Shown: positions 42,702 through 51,432 of the stretch, one piece after another
Numbering within the stretch: the stretch's first letter is position 1
Layout of the letters: each line of letters begins with the position of its first letter
Assembly (NCBI GenBank): GCA_038230275.1
Contig: JBBRNO010000004.1
Location: forward strand, 1 to 64,000
DNA length: 64,000 nt
Direction: 5' to 3'
From: JANXXV01 sp038230275
GTDB taxonomy: Bacteria; Acidobacteriota; Terriglobia; Bryobacterales; Bryobacteraceae
Notes under the pieces: model-generated
The model's input: the letters and a program-made list of their open reading frames with translations, nothing else
Database searches by the model: none
What the model was told of the DNA's origin: nothing
Translations under genes and position numbers: made by a program

Positions 42702-44909
42702 ATGAAAAACGAATCCCAGAACTTGCCAACATTGATCGAGCGCCCAATCCAGTATCCGGCCTACCCTCCCCCAGCGGCGGTTGAGAATGATGCGGAACCG
42801 ACCGTTCCGCTGTCTCACTATCTTTGGATTTTGCGGCTGCAGCGTTGGAAAATTCTGGGGTTCGTCACGTTATGTGTCTTGGTAACCACGATGGTGTCAT
42901 ACCGTCTGGAGCCGATCTATGAGGCAACCGCCACCATCGACATCGACCGGCAATCTCCTCCGGGTATCATCGGGGAAGAGGCGACACGGTCCTCACTGAA
43001 CGATGCGGACCAATACCTGGCCACCCAGGTAAAGCTGCTTCAATCCGACTCTGTGCTCCGCCCGGTGGCACACCGCTTTAAGCTCCTAGAGAGCGAACAC
43101 GGCGAGAACTCAGTAAATCCGGCCAATCGCGCGGCCCGTGAGGATGCGCCCGTGGTGCTGAAGAAACTTAGTGTTACTCGCCCTCCAAATACCTACCTGC
43201 TGCTGGTAAGTTATCGCTCGCCGGATGCGCGCCTCGCGGCTGAGGTCGCCAACGCCATAACCCAAAGCTATATCGTGCATACATTCGACTTGCGATTCCG
43301 CGCCTCATCGAGCCTGACTACATTCATGGAGAAGCAAATTGAAGAGCTGCACGCGAAAATGGAGCGGTCAACGGGAGCCCTTATCCAGTTTGAGAAAGAA
43401 CTGAACGTGATCAATCCTGAAGAGAAAACCAGTATTCTTACGGCGCGTCTGCTTCAACTCAACACCGAATATACGAACGCCCAGAGCGACCGGGTGAAAA
43501 GAGAGTCCGAGTTCGACGGATTGCGCGGTGGATCCCTTGAAGCCGCGCTCGCATCAACCCAGGGCGAGTCGTTACGCAAGATGCTCGATCACTTAAACGA
43601 CCTCAAAGAGAAATTTGCCCAAGTCGCCGGGCACTATGGAGTGAATCATCCGGAATATAACAAAGCTGCTGCGCAAGTAAGCGAAGTGCAACTCGCCCTC
43701 GAGAAAACAAGGCTGAATATCACGGAGCGCGTGAAGGTGGAATATGAACAAGCCATCAGCCGCGAGAGCATACTGCAAAAGGTGGTAGCGGCGACGAAAG
43801 CCGAGTTTGACAAGGTGAATGGCCGCTCTTTCGAATACCAGCAGCTAAAACGCGAAGCCGAAGCCGATAAAAAGCTTTATGAGGTCTTGGTACGGAGAAT
43901 CAAGGAGGCGGGCATCAATTCGAGTTTCCAGAACAGCTCCATTCGTCTGGCCGACGCTGCCCGCCCCCCAGTGAAGCCCGTTTTCCCGAACATTCCGCTG
44001 AATGCTTCGTTGGCAGTGCTGTTCTCGTCGATACTGGCGATCGGCGCCGCGGTGATGACAGATGTGCTGGACAACACCGTTCGAGATCCGGAGGAAGTGG
44101 GTCGCTCCCTCAATGTGGCAGTACTGGGGACGCTACCGCTAGTAAAGCAATGGAGGAAACGATCTTCGGGGGTTATTCCGGACAGAGACATCTTGGGAAC
44201 GGCAACGGTTCCGTCAGCCGATTCGTCGCATCGCGTATTGTCTTCATTTACCGAATCCGTTCGGACTCTGCGGAATACCATTCTGCTGGCGGACTTCGAT
44301 CGGCGCCTGCGGACGATACTGGTCACCAGTGCGTCACCGGCGGAAGGAAAATCTACCATAGCGGCCCACTTGGCAATAGCGCACGCCGAGCAGGGGAAGA
44401 AGACGTTGCTGATAGACGGCGATCTACGCCGTCCCAGCGTTCACCGCAAATTCGGTTTTGCCGCGCACGCCGGTCTTTCCAGCGTTCTGTTGCAGGAATT
44501 AAAGTGGCCGCAGGCGGTCTTCAAACCCGAAGGTGTTCCTAATTTGGACATTCTTGCAGCCGGTCCTCACTCGCGCCGCGCATCAGAAATGGTAGGAGCC
44601 AGCATGGCGGACCTGCTGGATGAGATTTCACAGGAATATGATCTCGTAATTATCGATGCGCCACCACTGCTGGGATTCTCCGAGGCACTGCAAATGGCAA
44701 CTTGTGTGGATGGCGTCCTGGTCGTCGCGCGATCGGGCGAAACGAATCGAAGGGCAATCGGATCGGTGGTGAGCACGCTGAACCGGGTGCGCGTGAATGT
44801 AGTCGGGTTGGTGTTGAACGAAGTGAGGTCCGATTCAAGCGAAGGTTACTACCACTACGGCGATTACGGCAAGTACTACCAGAGCCATCGCGATACCGAG
44901 AGCATATAA
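42702..44909 (+). CDS. Wzc-type bacterial tyrosine kinase / chain-length regulator
   Basis: A 735-residue BY-kinase. An N-terminal membrane helix (ILGFVTLCVLVTTMVSY) starts the Wzz domain, a long coiled-coil periplasmic region follows (about 190-400), and a second membrane segment lies near 425-445. The cytoplasmic kinase has Walker A SASPAEGKST, Walker A' LLIDGDLRRP and Walker B LVIIDAPP. The Tyr-rich tail (YYHYGDYGKYY) is the autophosphorylation cluster. It would control chain length and export together with the Wza-like protein, and be dephosphorylated by the CpsB-like enzyme at 47793. Confidence 0.93.
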   Translation: MKNESQNLPTLIERPIQYPAYPPPAAVENDAEPTVPLSHYLWILRLQRWKILGFVTLCVLVTTMVSYRLEPIYEATATIDIDRQSPPGIIGEEATRSSLNDADQYLATQVKLLQSDSVLRPVAHRFKLLESEHGENSVNPANRAAREDAPVVLKKLSVTRPPNTYLLLVSYRSPDARLAAEVANAITQSYIVHTFDLRFRASSSLTTFMEKQIEELHAKMERSTGALIQFEKELNVINPEEKTSILTARLLQLNTEYTNAQSDRVKRESEFDGLRGGSLEAALASTQGESLRKMLDHLNDLKEKFAQVAGHYGVNHPEYNKAAAQVSEVQLALEKTRLNITERVKVEYEQAISRESILQKVVAATKAEFDKVNGRSFEYQQLKREAEADKKLYEVLVRRIKEAGINSSFQNSSIRLADAARPPVKPVFPNIPLNASLAVLFSSILAIGAAVMTDVLDNTVRDPEEVGRSLNVAVLGTLPLVKQWRKRSSGVIPDRDILGTATVPSADSSHRVLSSFTESVRTLRNTILLADFDRRLRTILVTSASPAEGKSTIAAHLAIAHAEQGKKTLLIDGDLRRPSVHRKFGFAAHAGLSSVLLQELKWPQAVFKPEGVPNLDILAAGPHSRRASEMVGASMADLLDEISQEYDLVIIDAPPLLGFSEALQMATCVDGVLVVARSGETNRRAIGSVVSTLNRVRVNVVGLVLNEVRSDSSEGYYHYGDYGKYYQSHRDTESI

Positions 44910-44935
44910 GCGGAGGGAGCCGTTGCCGGCCCATC

Positions 44936-46411
44936 ATGTATAGCGCTGCCATTTGTGCGTTGGCTGGATTGCTCCTGTCTCTAGCCTTGACGCCGGTGTG
45001 CCGGGACCTGTTTCTCCGGCTGGGAATTCTCGATCTCCCGGATGGGGTACGGAAGCTGCACCAACTCGCCGTGCCTCGTGTTGGCGGGATTGCCATTGGA
45101 GCTTCTTATCTGGGTGCTTTTGCCCTTTTGCTGTTGCTGCCTTTGCAGGGTTCTTCACTGGTCAGAGCAAATCTGAGCCTGGTTTGGCGGCTTCTTCCGG
45201 CGCTGCTGATCGTCTCCGTAACGGGACTCACCGACGACCTTATGGGACTGCGGCCCGTTTGGAAGCTTTTTGGGCAACTGCTGGCGATCGTGTGTCTGCT
45301 TTGGGCAGGAGTGCGCATTGAAGCTATCGGCGGGCACGAACTTGGCGGCTTCCTGTCTATCGCAGTGACGGTCTTGTGGCTACTCGCCTGCACAAACGCG
45401 TTCAACCTCCTGGACGGATTGGACGGCCTTGCTGCCGGTGTTGGTCTTTTTGCGACGATTACGATACTCCTGGTCGCGCTGATGCAGGGCAACATGGAAT
45501 TGGCTATTGCGACGGCGCCGCTGGCGGGAGCGCTGATTGGATTTCTTCGATACAACTTCAACCCGGCGTCGATTTTTCTTGGTGATTGTGGCAGTCTATC
45601 GATCGGTTTCCTGCTGGGTTGCTATGCGATTGTATGGAGCCACAAATCCGCAACTTTGCTTGGCATGAGCGCTCCGATGATCGTGCTCGCGGTGCCCATC
45701 GTGGACACGACGCTTTCCATCGCGCGGCGTTTTCTTCGGCGCAAACCGATCTTTGGAGCGGATCTGGGGCATATTCACCATCGATTAGTAGCGCATGGTC
45801 TGACGCCGCGCCGCGCCGTGCTGCTGCTCTACTGCTTCTGCGCGTTTGCCGCGGCTGTTTCGGTGATCCATAGCATCTTTCACAACTACTACAGCGCCGC
45901 GATTGTCCTGCTGTTCTTTGGTGTCATCTGTATGGCTGTGCGGAAGCTTGGATACACCGAGTTCGATGTTGTAGGTCAACTGCTGACAAGTGGATCTTTC
46001 CGTGCGCACGTAAATACCCAGGTTTCCCTAATAAACCTGCAACAGTCCTTATCGAGAGCTGGCGACCTGAACACGTGCTGGGAAGCTGTACTGGATGTGT
46101 GCGAGCAGTTCGGATTGCATAACGTGCAGCTCTCGGTAGCCGGGCTGGAGTTCACCGGGACACTCAATACGGGAAACGAAGAGGGCTGGAGCGTTCGTAT
46201 ACCTCTCTCCACCGAAGCGGACTACATTCAGTTCACACAGTTCTTCGATGCAGCCGCTCCAGAGGTCGTTGGTTCGTTAGCGAACTCCCTCCGGGCGAAT
46301 CTGAAGTCGAAAATTGAACAATTCAAGCGAGAGAGCGAGAACGCATCGTGCTTGTCCGAATTGAGAGCTGAGCGCCCCTCGTCCTTGTTGACGTCCAACG
46401 TCTTAAATTGA
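44936..46411 (+). CDS. WecA/TagO-like undecaprenyl-phosphate sugar-1-phosphate transferase with C-terminal extension
   Basis: Polytopic membrane enzyme that would start glycan synthesis on undecaprenyl phosphate. Motifs are PRVGGIAI, SVTGLTDDLMGL (Asp-Asp), NAFNLLDGLDGLAAGV, FLGDCGSLSIGFLLG and DLGHIHHRLVAHG. The start at 44936 avoids an overlap of more than 200 bases with the kinase gene. About 150 residues after the last membrane helix (from GYTEFDVVG to the end) are not part of WecA. They look like a soluble alpha/beta domain of unknown role. Confidence 0.88.
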   Translation: MYSAAICALAGLLLSLALTPVCRDLFLRLGILDLPDGVRKLHQLAVPRVGGIAIGASYLGAFALLLLLPLQGSSLVRANLSLVWRLLPALLIVSVTGLTDDLMGLRPVWKLFGQLLAIVCLLWAGVRIEAIGGHELGGFLSIAVTVLWLLACTNAFNLLDGLDGLAAGVGLFATITILLVALMQGNMELAIATAPLAGALIGFLRYNFNPASIFLGDCGSLSIGFLLGCYAIVWSHKSATLLGMSAPMIVLAVPIVDTTLSIARRFLRRKPIFGADLGHIHHRLVAHGLTPRRAVLLLYCFCAFAAAVSVIHSIFHNYYSAAIVLLFFGVICMAVRKLGYTEFDVVGQLLTSGSFRAHVNTQVSLINLQQSLSRAGDLNTCWEAVLDVCEQFGLHNVQLSVAGLEFTGTLNTGNEEGWSVRIPLSTEADYIQFTQFFDAAAPEVVGSLANSLRANLKSKIEQFKRESENASCLSELRAERPSSLLTSNVLN

Positions 46412-46733
46412 AGCGGCCAGGCCTCGGCCGTTGGTCAGTACGCTTCCGCTTCCCGCGTTTCTTTGTTGACCGGCCCCCTTCAGGAATCTCGTTGGCCGGC
46501 TGAATTCGCCAGACGTATCGTTGGTAACCCGAGAACGGAACCAAGCCGATACTGAAGATTTCTCCCGACCTACCCACGTTTACCGACCCCGTCCTTTTCA
46601 TCCGGCCCTCGTATACGCAGCGCTATCCCGTACTTCGAGGTGGCCTACCCATGGTATGAATCTTCCAGCAGAACAGTACCAGCGAACGATTGCGAAGAGA
46701 TGGGGGAACCTCGACTATGGTCAGGGGGGTTCG
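46412..46733. other. 322-bp gap, no feature recognised
   Basis: Lies between the WecA-like gene and a small membrane-protein gene. The open frame crossing it has composition unlike a real protein until the ATG at 46734. I looked for a cyclic-di-GMP riboswitch because of the polysaccharide context, but did not find its conserved elements. Confidence 0.4.
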
Positions 46734-47171
46734 ATGAAACAGCAGATGAAGATGGTTACCGGACTGTTGATTTGCACTTGCTTGGTAAGTGGAGAGGAAC
46801 TCAACCGGCCTGCCAAGTGGCGCAAGGTCCTATACCGGTCGAGCATTGTTGCCTTAAGCGCGGCAAACCTAATCGACATTGGTTCGAGTTGGGGAGGCCG
46901 CGAGATGACGCCGTTTCTCCGGAGTTCAGACGGACGGTTCGGAACCCGCGGAGCCAGCGTGAAGCTGGGAATGTTAGCGGGTCTTGTCACAACCGAACTG
47001 TGGCTTGTTCGCAAGCATCCGAACGCAGAGATAGCGGCGACCGCTGCCAATTTTGGAATGGCGGCCATGATGAGCCGGATCGCCGCAAATAATATTCAGA
47101 TCAAGGCGAGTGATAGCCTCCGCGTCTCAAAAAATGCCAACCCTGAGCGGCTCGGCAGGATAATTCCTTAG
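46734..47171 (+). CDS. Small putative membrane or secreted protein, 145 aa
   Basis: Start with GGGGGG upstream. The N-terminus (MKQQMKMVTGLLICTCLVSG) looks like a signal peptide, possibly with a Cys lipobox. It is followed by two or three moderately hydrophobic helices (SIVALSAANLIDIGSSW, KLGMLAGLVTTELWLV). No family name known to me. Position at the end of the export gene series suggests an accessory role in the polysaccharide machinery. Confidence 0.55.
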   Translation: MKQQMKMVTGLLICTCLVSGEELNRPAKWRKVLYRSSIVALSAANLIDIGSSWGGREMTPFLRSSDGRFGTRGASVKLGMLAGLVTTELWLVRKHPNAEIAATAANFGMAAMMSRIAANNIQIKASDSLRVSKNANPERLGRIIP

Positions 47172-47202
47172 TCGCAAAGAGTCCGAAGGAATCGGAAAGC
47201 TT

Positions 47203-47691
47203 CTACCGGCGACTGGCCGGTTGGTCGTCGCCAATCGCGCCCGATGCGTACAAACCGCCGACAGTGCCGGCTGCGCCCGCGGCGACGGCAGCGGTTCCAA
47301 TCGCCACTCCGGACAGACCCGAAGTTGCCGCAGCTGTCGCCGGTCCTCCGGCCAATCCAGTGGCGGTGGAGATGCCAATTTTAGAAACGAGAATGACTTC
47401 GGTTGCACCGGAAGCAAGGGTCGCGTGTGGCACCGCTTCGCCCCGGACAACGACGGACTTTCCAACGTAGGCGGCAAACCTTTTACCCCGCAATTCGACA
47501 GTGCGGTGGGTCGTGGCGTCCGTAAGTAGATATTTGCCGTTCTTGGAAATGACTGTTCCTGTCAACTCGATGGTCGCTTTAGACTTCGAAGGGATCTGAT
47601 TCCCTTGGCCGTCCGGGATAGGAGCTGCGATCATGACTGAGAAGCTGCCCATTATGAATAACTTGATCAAGATGCACTGAATCGGTTTCAA
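47203..47691 (-). CDS. Hypothetical exported protein (TTG start)
   Basis: A TTG at 47691 preceded by AAGGAG with a 6-base gap gives a protein whose first residues form a plausible signal peptide (ILIKLFIMGSFSVMIAAP). The mature part has a small beta-rich OB-like region (IELTGTVISKNGKYLLTD, KSVVVRGEAVPHATLA) and a glycine/alanine-rich C-terminus, which may be a hydrophobic helix. Function unknown. The upstream frame extension to 47793 lacks a good start. Confidence 0.5.
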   Translation of the reverse strand: MKPIQCILIKLFIMGSFSVMIAAPIPDGQGNQIPSKSKATIELTGTVISKNGKYLLTDATTHRTVELRGKRFAAYVGKSVVVRGEAVPHATLASGATEVILVSKIGISTATGLAGGPATAAATSGLSGVAIGTAAVAAGAAGTVGGLYASGAIGDDQPASRR

Positions 47692-47792
47692 CTGTTGCTC
47701 CTTTTGACTGCCACTCGCGGACGAGTTGTGACTGGTGCCGTGAATGCCGCCTGTCAATATAGTTATCGGACGAAACTTTATTCTCATGAACA

Positions 47793-48602
47793 TTAAAGCC
47801 TGGGACCGTCAATTTTGGTGCCTTCTGTTGCGTCCGCCGCGCCTCTACCCAGGAAAAACAATGCGATCCGCGAACTGCGCGACTGGCGCATGGTCGAAAT
47901 CCGGGCGCCGTGGATTGCTGCCTGCGGGTTATCGTGAAAGAGCAAACGTGCTGACGCCTCGCCAAAGTTCTCGACGACGTGCTCGCGAGCCCTGGCTAGA
48001 AGCGGTCTGCGCTGACCTATGCCATGGGCATCGCTGGCGACGACATGCGCGATTCGCCGTGTCATCAGATGTTCGGCTACCTGCTGGGCGGCGTCTCCGA
48101 ACGACCCAAAGAAAGAACTGGCGGTGATCTGGAGAAAGCAACCCGAAGCGACCAAATGCGCGGCATAGGCCAGATGGCGCTGTATATACAGATTACGCTC
48201 GGCGTGGGCGATGATCGGGCGTAATCCTGACTCGATCAGCATCTGCAGCGATGGATCGACGGCGTGCCGCGTAATATTGTCCGGTAATTCAACCAGAATG
48301 CAGTCCTTCCCATTCAAGGTGAGCGCAGACGGATTATTTAACGCGGAATGAAGGTTTTCGGGTGTGAGATGCATCTCACACCCAAGATGCAGACGCGGCG
48401 ATTCGCCACAACTTTCGCGAATTCTGGATAGTTTCGCCTGGCAATTGAGCCGGTCGAATTGGAACTGGAGGTTGGAATGCGGGGTGGCAACCATGTCGGT
48501 AACTCCATCGGCGGCGGCCATGGATAGCATGGCGGCAGTCGTCTCGAAGTCAGAGGCCCCATCATCGACGCCGGCTAGTATATGGGTGTGAATGTCAGTC
48601 AT
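47793..48602 (-). CDS. CpsB/YwqE-type protein-tyrosine phosphatase (PHP family)
   Basis: A PHP-type metal-dependent phosphatase: MTDIHTHILAGVDDGA, ATPHSN, LGCEMH, PIIAHAERN and VASDAHGIG, all metal-site segments of the family. Such enzymes dephosphorylate Wzc-type kinases and control capsule export. The start at 48602 overlaps the stop of the M48-like gene by eight bases. It is encoded opposite its probable substrate gene at 42702. Confidence 0.9.
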   Translation of the reverse strand: MTDIHTHILAGVDDGASDFETTAAMLSMAAADGVTDMVATPHSNLQFQFDRLNCQAKLSRIRESCGESPRLHLGCEMHLTPENLHSALNNPSALTLNGKDCILVELPDNITRHAVDPSLQMLIESGLRPIIAHAERNLYIQRHLAYAAHLVASGCFLQITASSFFGSFGDAAQQVAEHLMTRRIAHVVASDAHGIGQRRPLLARAREHVVENFGEASARLLFHDNPQAAIHGARISTMRQSRSSRIALFFLGRGAADATEGTKIDGPRL

Positions 48603-50232
48603 TGCTACCCGGCTGTCCGGATGAGGCTTCAGAACGCGAAAACTGAGGTGCAAACGGAGTGATTTCAAAAAGCAGCTTCTCCCGGGCGGAAAGGAGTGAG
48701 ATCGCTTTTGTTTTGACTAGTGAGATCGAACCTGTCCATGCGTCAAGCTTGATGCGGGAGCCGAGAGGCAGAGCGGCGATCTGTTCCAGACTCTTATCTT
48801 CCAGAGCGGGCGCCATCGAGATCAGCTGGGCCATCCGGGGAATGGTTCCACCGTCCGCCAGCCGGTTACCGATGTTCGCCCGGATGAGGTTGGGAAATCT
48901 TGGCGCAAGGCTGGAGAGAGCCTTCAGAAACAAACCCGCATTGGAAAGCTTTCCCTGATAAGGCGACTTCGACAAGATGTCAACCGCTTTGACTCCTGCG
49001 GCATCAATTTCGTCTGGAGTACGGGAAAAGCGAAACCGCTCTAATAGATCTTCGTCCGAGAACATTGTCTGATCGTGAAAGGCGAATTGCGTGTTGGTTC
49101 GGTGTCCGAGAGCGATATGCGCCAGCTCGTCCGCCAGCACCATCGCAAGACTGGCTTCGTCCGGCAGGACATCCAGCAAGCCGCGGCTAACTACGATTGT
49201 CCGGCCGACCGTGAACGATTCAAGAGGCGTTGTCAGGATAATCCGGCAGTGAACCTCGAGATTCAGTTCATTGGTAGTCAGAAGATTGTTGACAACCGTC
49301 TCCAGCACTTGGTCGACGGGCCCCTTAGCGGCCAGGAAGCCGCCCTTCTCCAGCCGGTCAAGAATATTCTCCTCCGCCTGATGCTCCCAGGATCGTTGAT
49401 TTTCGAGCGGCGAGTTGTCATCGACCGGGGTCTGGATCATCGTAGTCTTCTCTAGTTCCACGGCGAGACTGGTCAATTCGCCGATACGAGCGGATTTACC
49501 CGTGGTGTAGCCCCACAGACGCGTCTGTCCTTTGAATGTCAAACCGGCGCCATGCTTCTCCTCTCCCGCAAACTCTTCCACATAAACCAACGCCGGCACC
49601 CACCCTCCAGCAGCAGTGGATGAGCGCCAACTATCGAAGTGGAAGTAGATCTTCGTGTTGCTGGAGCGGCTGAAAGTTCCATTGAACCGAACAATCTGTA
49701 CGTCGCGTTCCTCAACCCAAATGCGCCCGATAAAACGGCCCACGGCCTTGAGATCCAAGGGAGCGACATCAAAAACAATGCAGCGCAAACCGCCGGAGAA
49801 TTCGCGGCGCACGTACTCGAAAGAATAGTCTTTGCGGCTAAAGTTTTCGGCATCGATGAAGATCATCTGAGCGAACCCGACTGGCGCAAAGGCAATTGGG
49901 CGATTCATCAGCAACCGCAGGCGGTGGGATCCCTTGGGAGAATCCGAGCGCGCGGCGATGGGCGTGTATCGCTTCACGTCGGTAAAGTTCAACCTTCCTA
50001 GGAAATAGTGATCCTGTTCACGAGTGGTCGCGATGATACCGGGTGCTTCCTGGAGGTATGTTTCGATAAGTGGCGTCTGGGAGCGTAGCTGCTCCACGAA
50101 AGATCGCTCGCGCGCAACGATGCGGTTCAGCAGCGTGTCCAAGGCGCCAGTGTCCTGGCCAGAAACCCCGGCTGCGGCTGCCAGCACAATTGCCGGTATC
50201 AGCAAGGCTCGATTTGAGTTAGTGTTTTTCAT
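48595..50232 (-). CDS. M48-like peptidase-family protein with altered HExxH
   Basis: A 545-residue protein with an apparent signal peptide (LLIPAIVLAAAAGVSGQ). The central region has a lipoprotein-like beta fold, then an M48-type segment VLADELAHIALGHRTN. The usual HExxH reads DELAH, so the first zinc-binding His is Asp, and activity is doubtful unless metal binding differs. Adjacent to a TonB-domain gene with a one-base gap. It may be a pseudoenzyme or a variant. Confidence 0.75.
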   Translation of the reverse strand: MKNTNSNRALLIPAIVLAAAAGVSGQDTGALDTLLNRIVARERSFVEQLRSQTPLIETYLQEAPGIIATTREQDHYFLGRLNFTDVKRYTPIAARSDSPKGSHRLRLLMNRPIAFAPVGFAQMIFIDAENFSRKDYSFEYVRREFSGGLRCIVFDVAPLDLKAVGRFIGRIWVEERDVQIVRFNGTFSRSSNTKIYFHFDSWRSSTAAGGWVPALVYVEEFAGEEKHGAGLTFKGQTRLWGYTTGKSARIGELTSLAVELEKTTMIQTPVDDNSPLENQRSWEHQAEENILDRLEKGGFLAAKGPVDQVLETVVNNLLTTNELNLEVHCRIILTTPLESFTVGRTIVVSRGLLDVLPDEASLAMVLADELAHIALGHRTNTQFAFHDQTMFSDEDLLERFRFSRTPDEIDAAGVKAVDILSKSPYQGKLSNAGLFLKALSSLAPRFPNLIRANIGNRLADGGTIPRMAQLISMAPALEDKSLEQIAALPLGSRIKLDAWTGSISLVKTKAISLLSAREKLLFEITPFAPQFSRSEASSGQPGSND

Positions 50233-50233
50233 G

Positions 50234-51277
50234 TCAATAGGCCAAGCGAAAAGTCAACCGGATATTTCCGTGCAAGTCGACTGTTCTGCCATCTTTTCGG
50301 GCAGGCGTAAAACGAATAGCGCGCGCGGCAACAACTGCATTTTCATCGAGCCCGTATCCCAAACCGTGCACGACTCTGAGAATGCGAACTTCACCGTCGC
50401 TAGTGAATACAGTTTCCAGCAAAACATCTCCTTCTATCTGACGATCACGGGCTTCGGCAGTGTAGGACGGCCGGCGCCAATCCAGGATGCGAATGCCTTC
50501 GGGAACGGCAGGCGGTATGGCGGTTTGAGCTGGGCGGGGTTTGGCGGAAGCCGTCGACCCGAAGCCGCTTTCCACCACCGCCCGCGTGGCCGCAAAAGGC
50601 CCGGGGCCGGAATCAGAACTGGAAAATGCACCAGACCGTACGATTCCGCGGTTTTGAATCGACGCCGGAATGTTCTGTTCGACGTCATTGAATTTGTACC
50701 CTTTGTGCTGCGCGGCCCGGAACTCCGGAATGCTTGACGCAACCGGGGAGCGAGAGGAATCAAACCCTGCGTTCTGTACCGCGGGCAAACGCGCCGGGGA
50801 AGCTACCTGGGGGTGGTGAGAAACGAACTGACCTGTTTCAGCAACTGGCTGTTTGGTTTGCGCAGAAAAGGACGGCACAGGTAGGAAGGACGGGGTCACC
50901 AACGGCACACTGGCGAGCATGGTTGGAGGGGAGGCAACCTCCGGCTCCAGCGATACTGTGGGAGCCGGACGCGCGATTGCCATCAAAATGGTGCGGGAAG
51001 GCGGCGAAAGCGACGACTCGACGGTCGGCCAAACCTTCACGGGACGCAGGTTTCTGTGATGTGCCGGCGTTTGTATTATGCGGCGGGGGGGTAGGCTCAA
51101 AAGTGTAAACGAATCCCGAATTGCCACCGGGGGTGCACTTGGATAATTCCTGGCGGCGCCGAGAATAACCAGCGCTAGGGCATGCACGGCCATACTCGAA
51201 ATGAAACCGCCGCGATGCCGGTCTACTGAGCCGCTATCACCGTGGCTTACGCCCAGAAATTTATTGAAGTCAGTCAA
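50234..51277 (-). CDS. TonB-domain energy-transducer-like protein
   Basis: A 347-residue protein with an N-terminal membrane segment (MAVHALALVILGAARNY), a long Pro/Ser-rich linker and a C-terminal TonB domain (PSYTAEARDRQIEGDVLLE, then GLGYGLDENAVVAARAI and TPARKDGRTVD). The fold would couple inner-membrane energy to outer-membrane receptors, but no ExbB/ExbD genes or receptor lie here. Many such orphan TonB-like proteins have no tested role. Confidence 0.82.
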   Translation of the reverse strand: MTDFNKFLGVSHGDSGSVDRHRGGFISSMAVHALALVILGAARNYPSAPPVAIRDSFTLLSLPPRRIIQTPAHHRNLRPVKVWPTVESSLSPPSRTILMAIARPAPTVSLEPEVASPPTMLASVPLVTPSFLPVPSFSAQTKQPVAETGQFVSHHPQVASPARLPAVQNAGFDSSRSPVASSIPEFRAAQHKGYKFNDVEQNIPASIQNRGIVRSGAFSSSDSGPGPFAATRAVVESGFGSTASAKPRPAQTAIPPAVPEGIRILDWRRPSYTAEARDRQIEGDVLLETVFTSDGEVRILRVVHGLGYGLDENAVVAARAIRFTPARKDGRTVDLHGNIRLTFRLAY

Positions 51278-51432
51278 AAATGGTCATCCATGTCGCGGGG
51301 TGGCTGCCCCAACCTAATATTCCTCATCGGGCGATAGCCGGAATGTTGTGAGAATTCTTTGGAAAGACCGGATTAAAAGCCGGTGCACCAGTTCCTTTCC
51401 AACAACACAGTGGAAGCAGGCCGGAGAAGCTC

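Noticed and set aside
46412..46733. Cyclic-di-GMP riboswitch before the small membrane protein
   Set aside because: The conserved GEMM core elements are not present in the sequence.
51361..51390. Terminator hairpin after the ligase-like gene (ACCGG/CCGGT)
   Set aside because: The stem has only 5 bp and no proper T-run follows on the - strand transcript.
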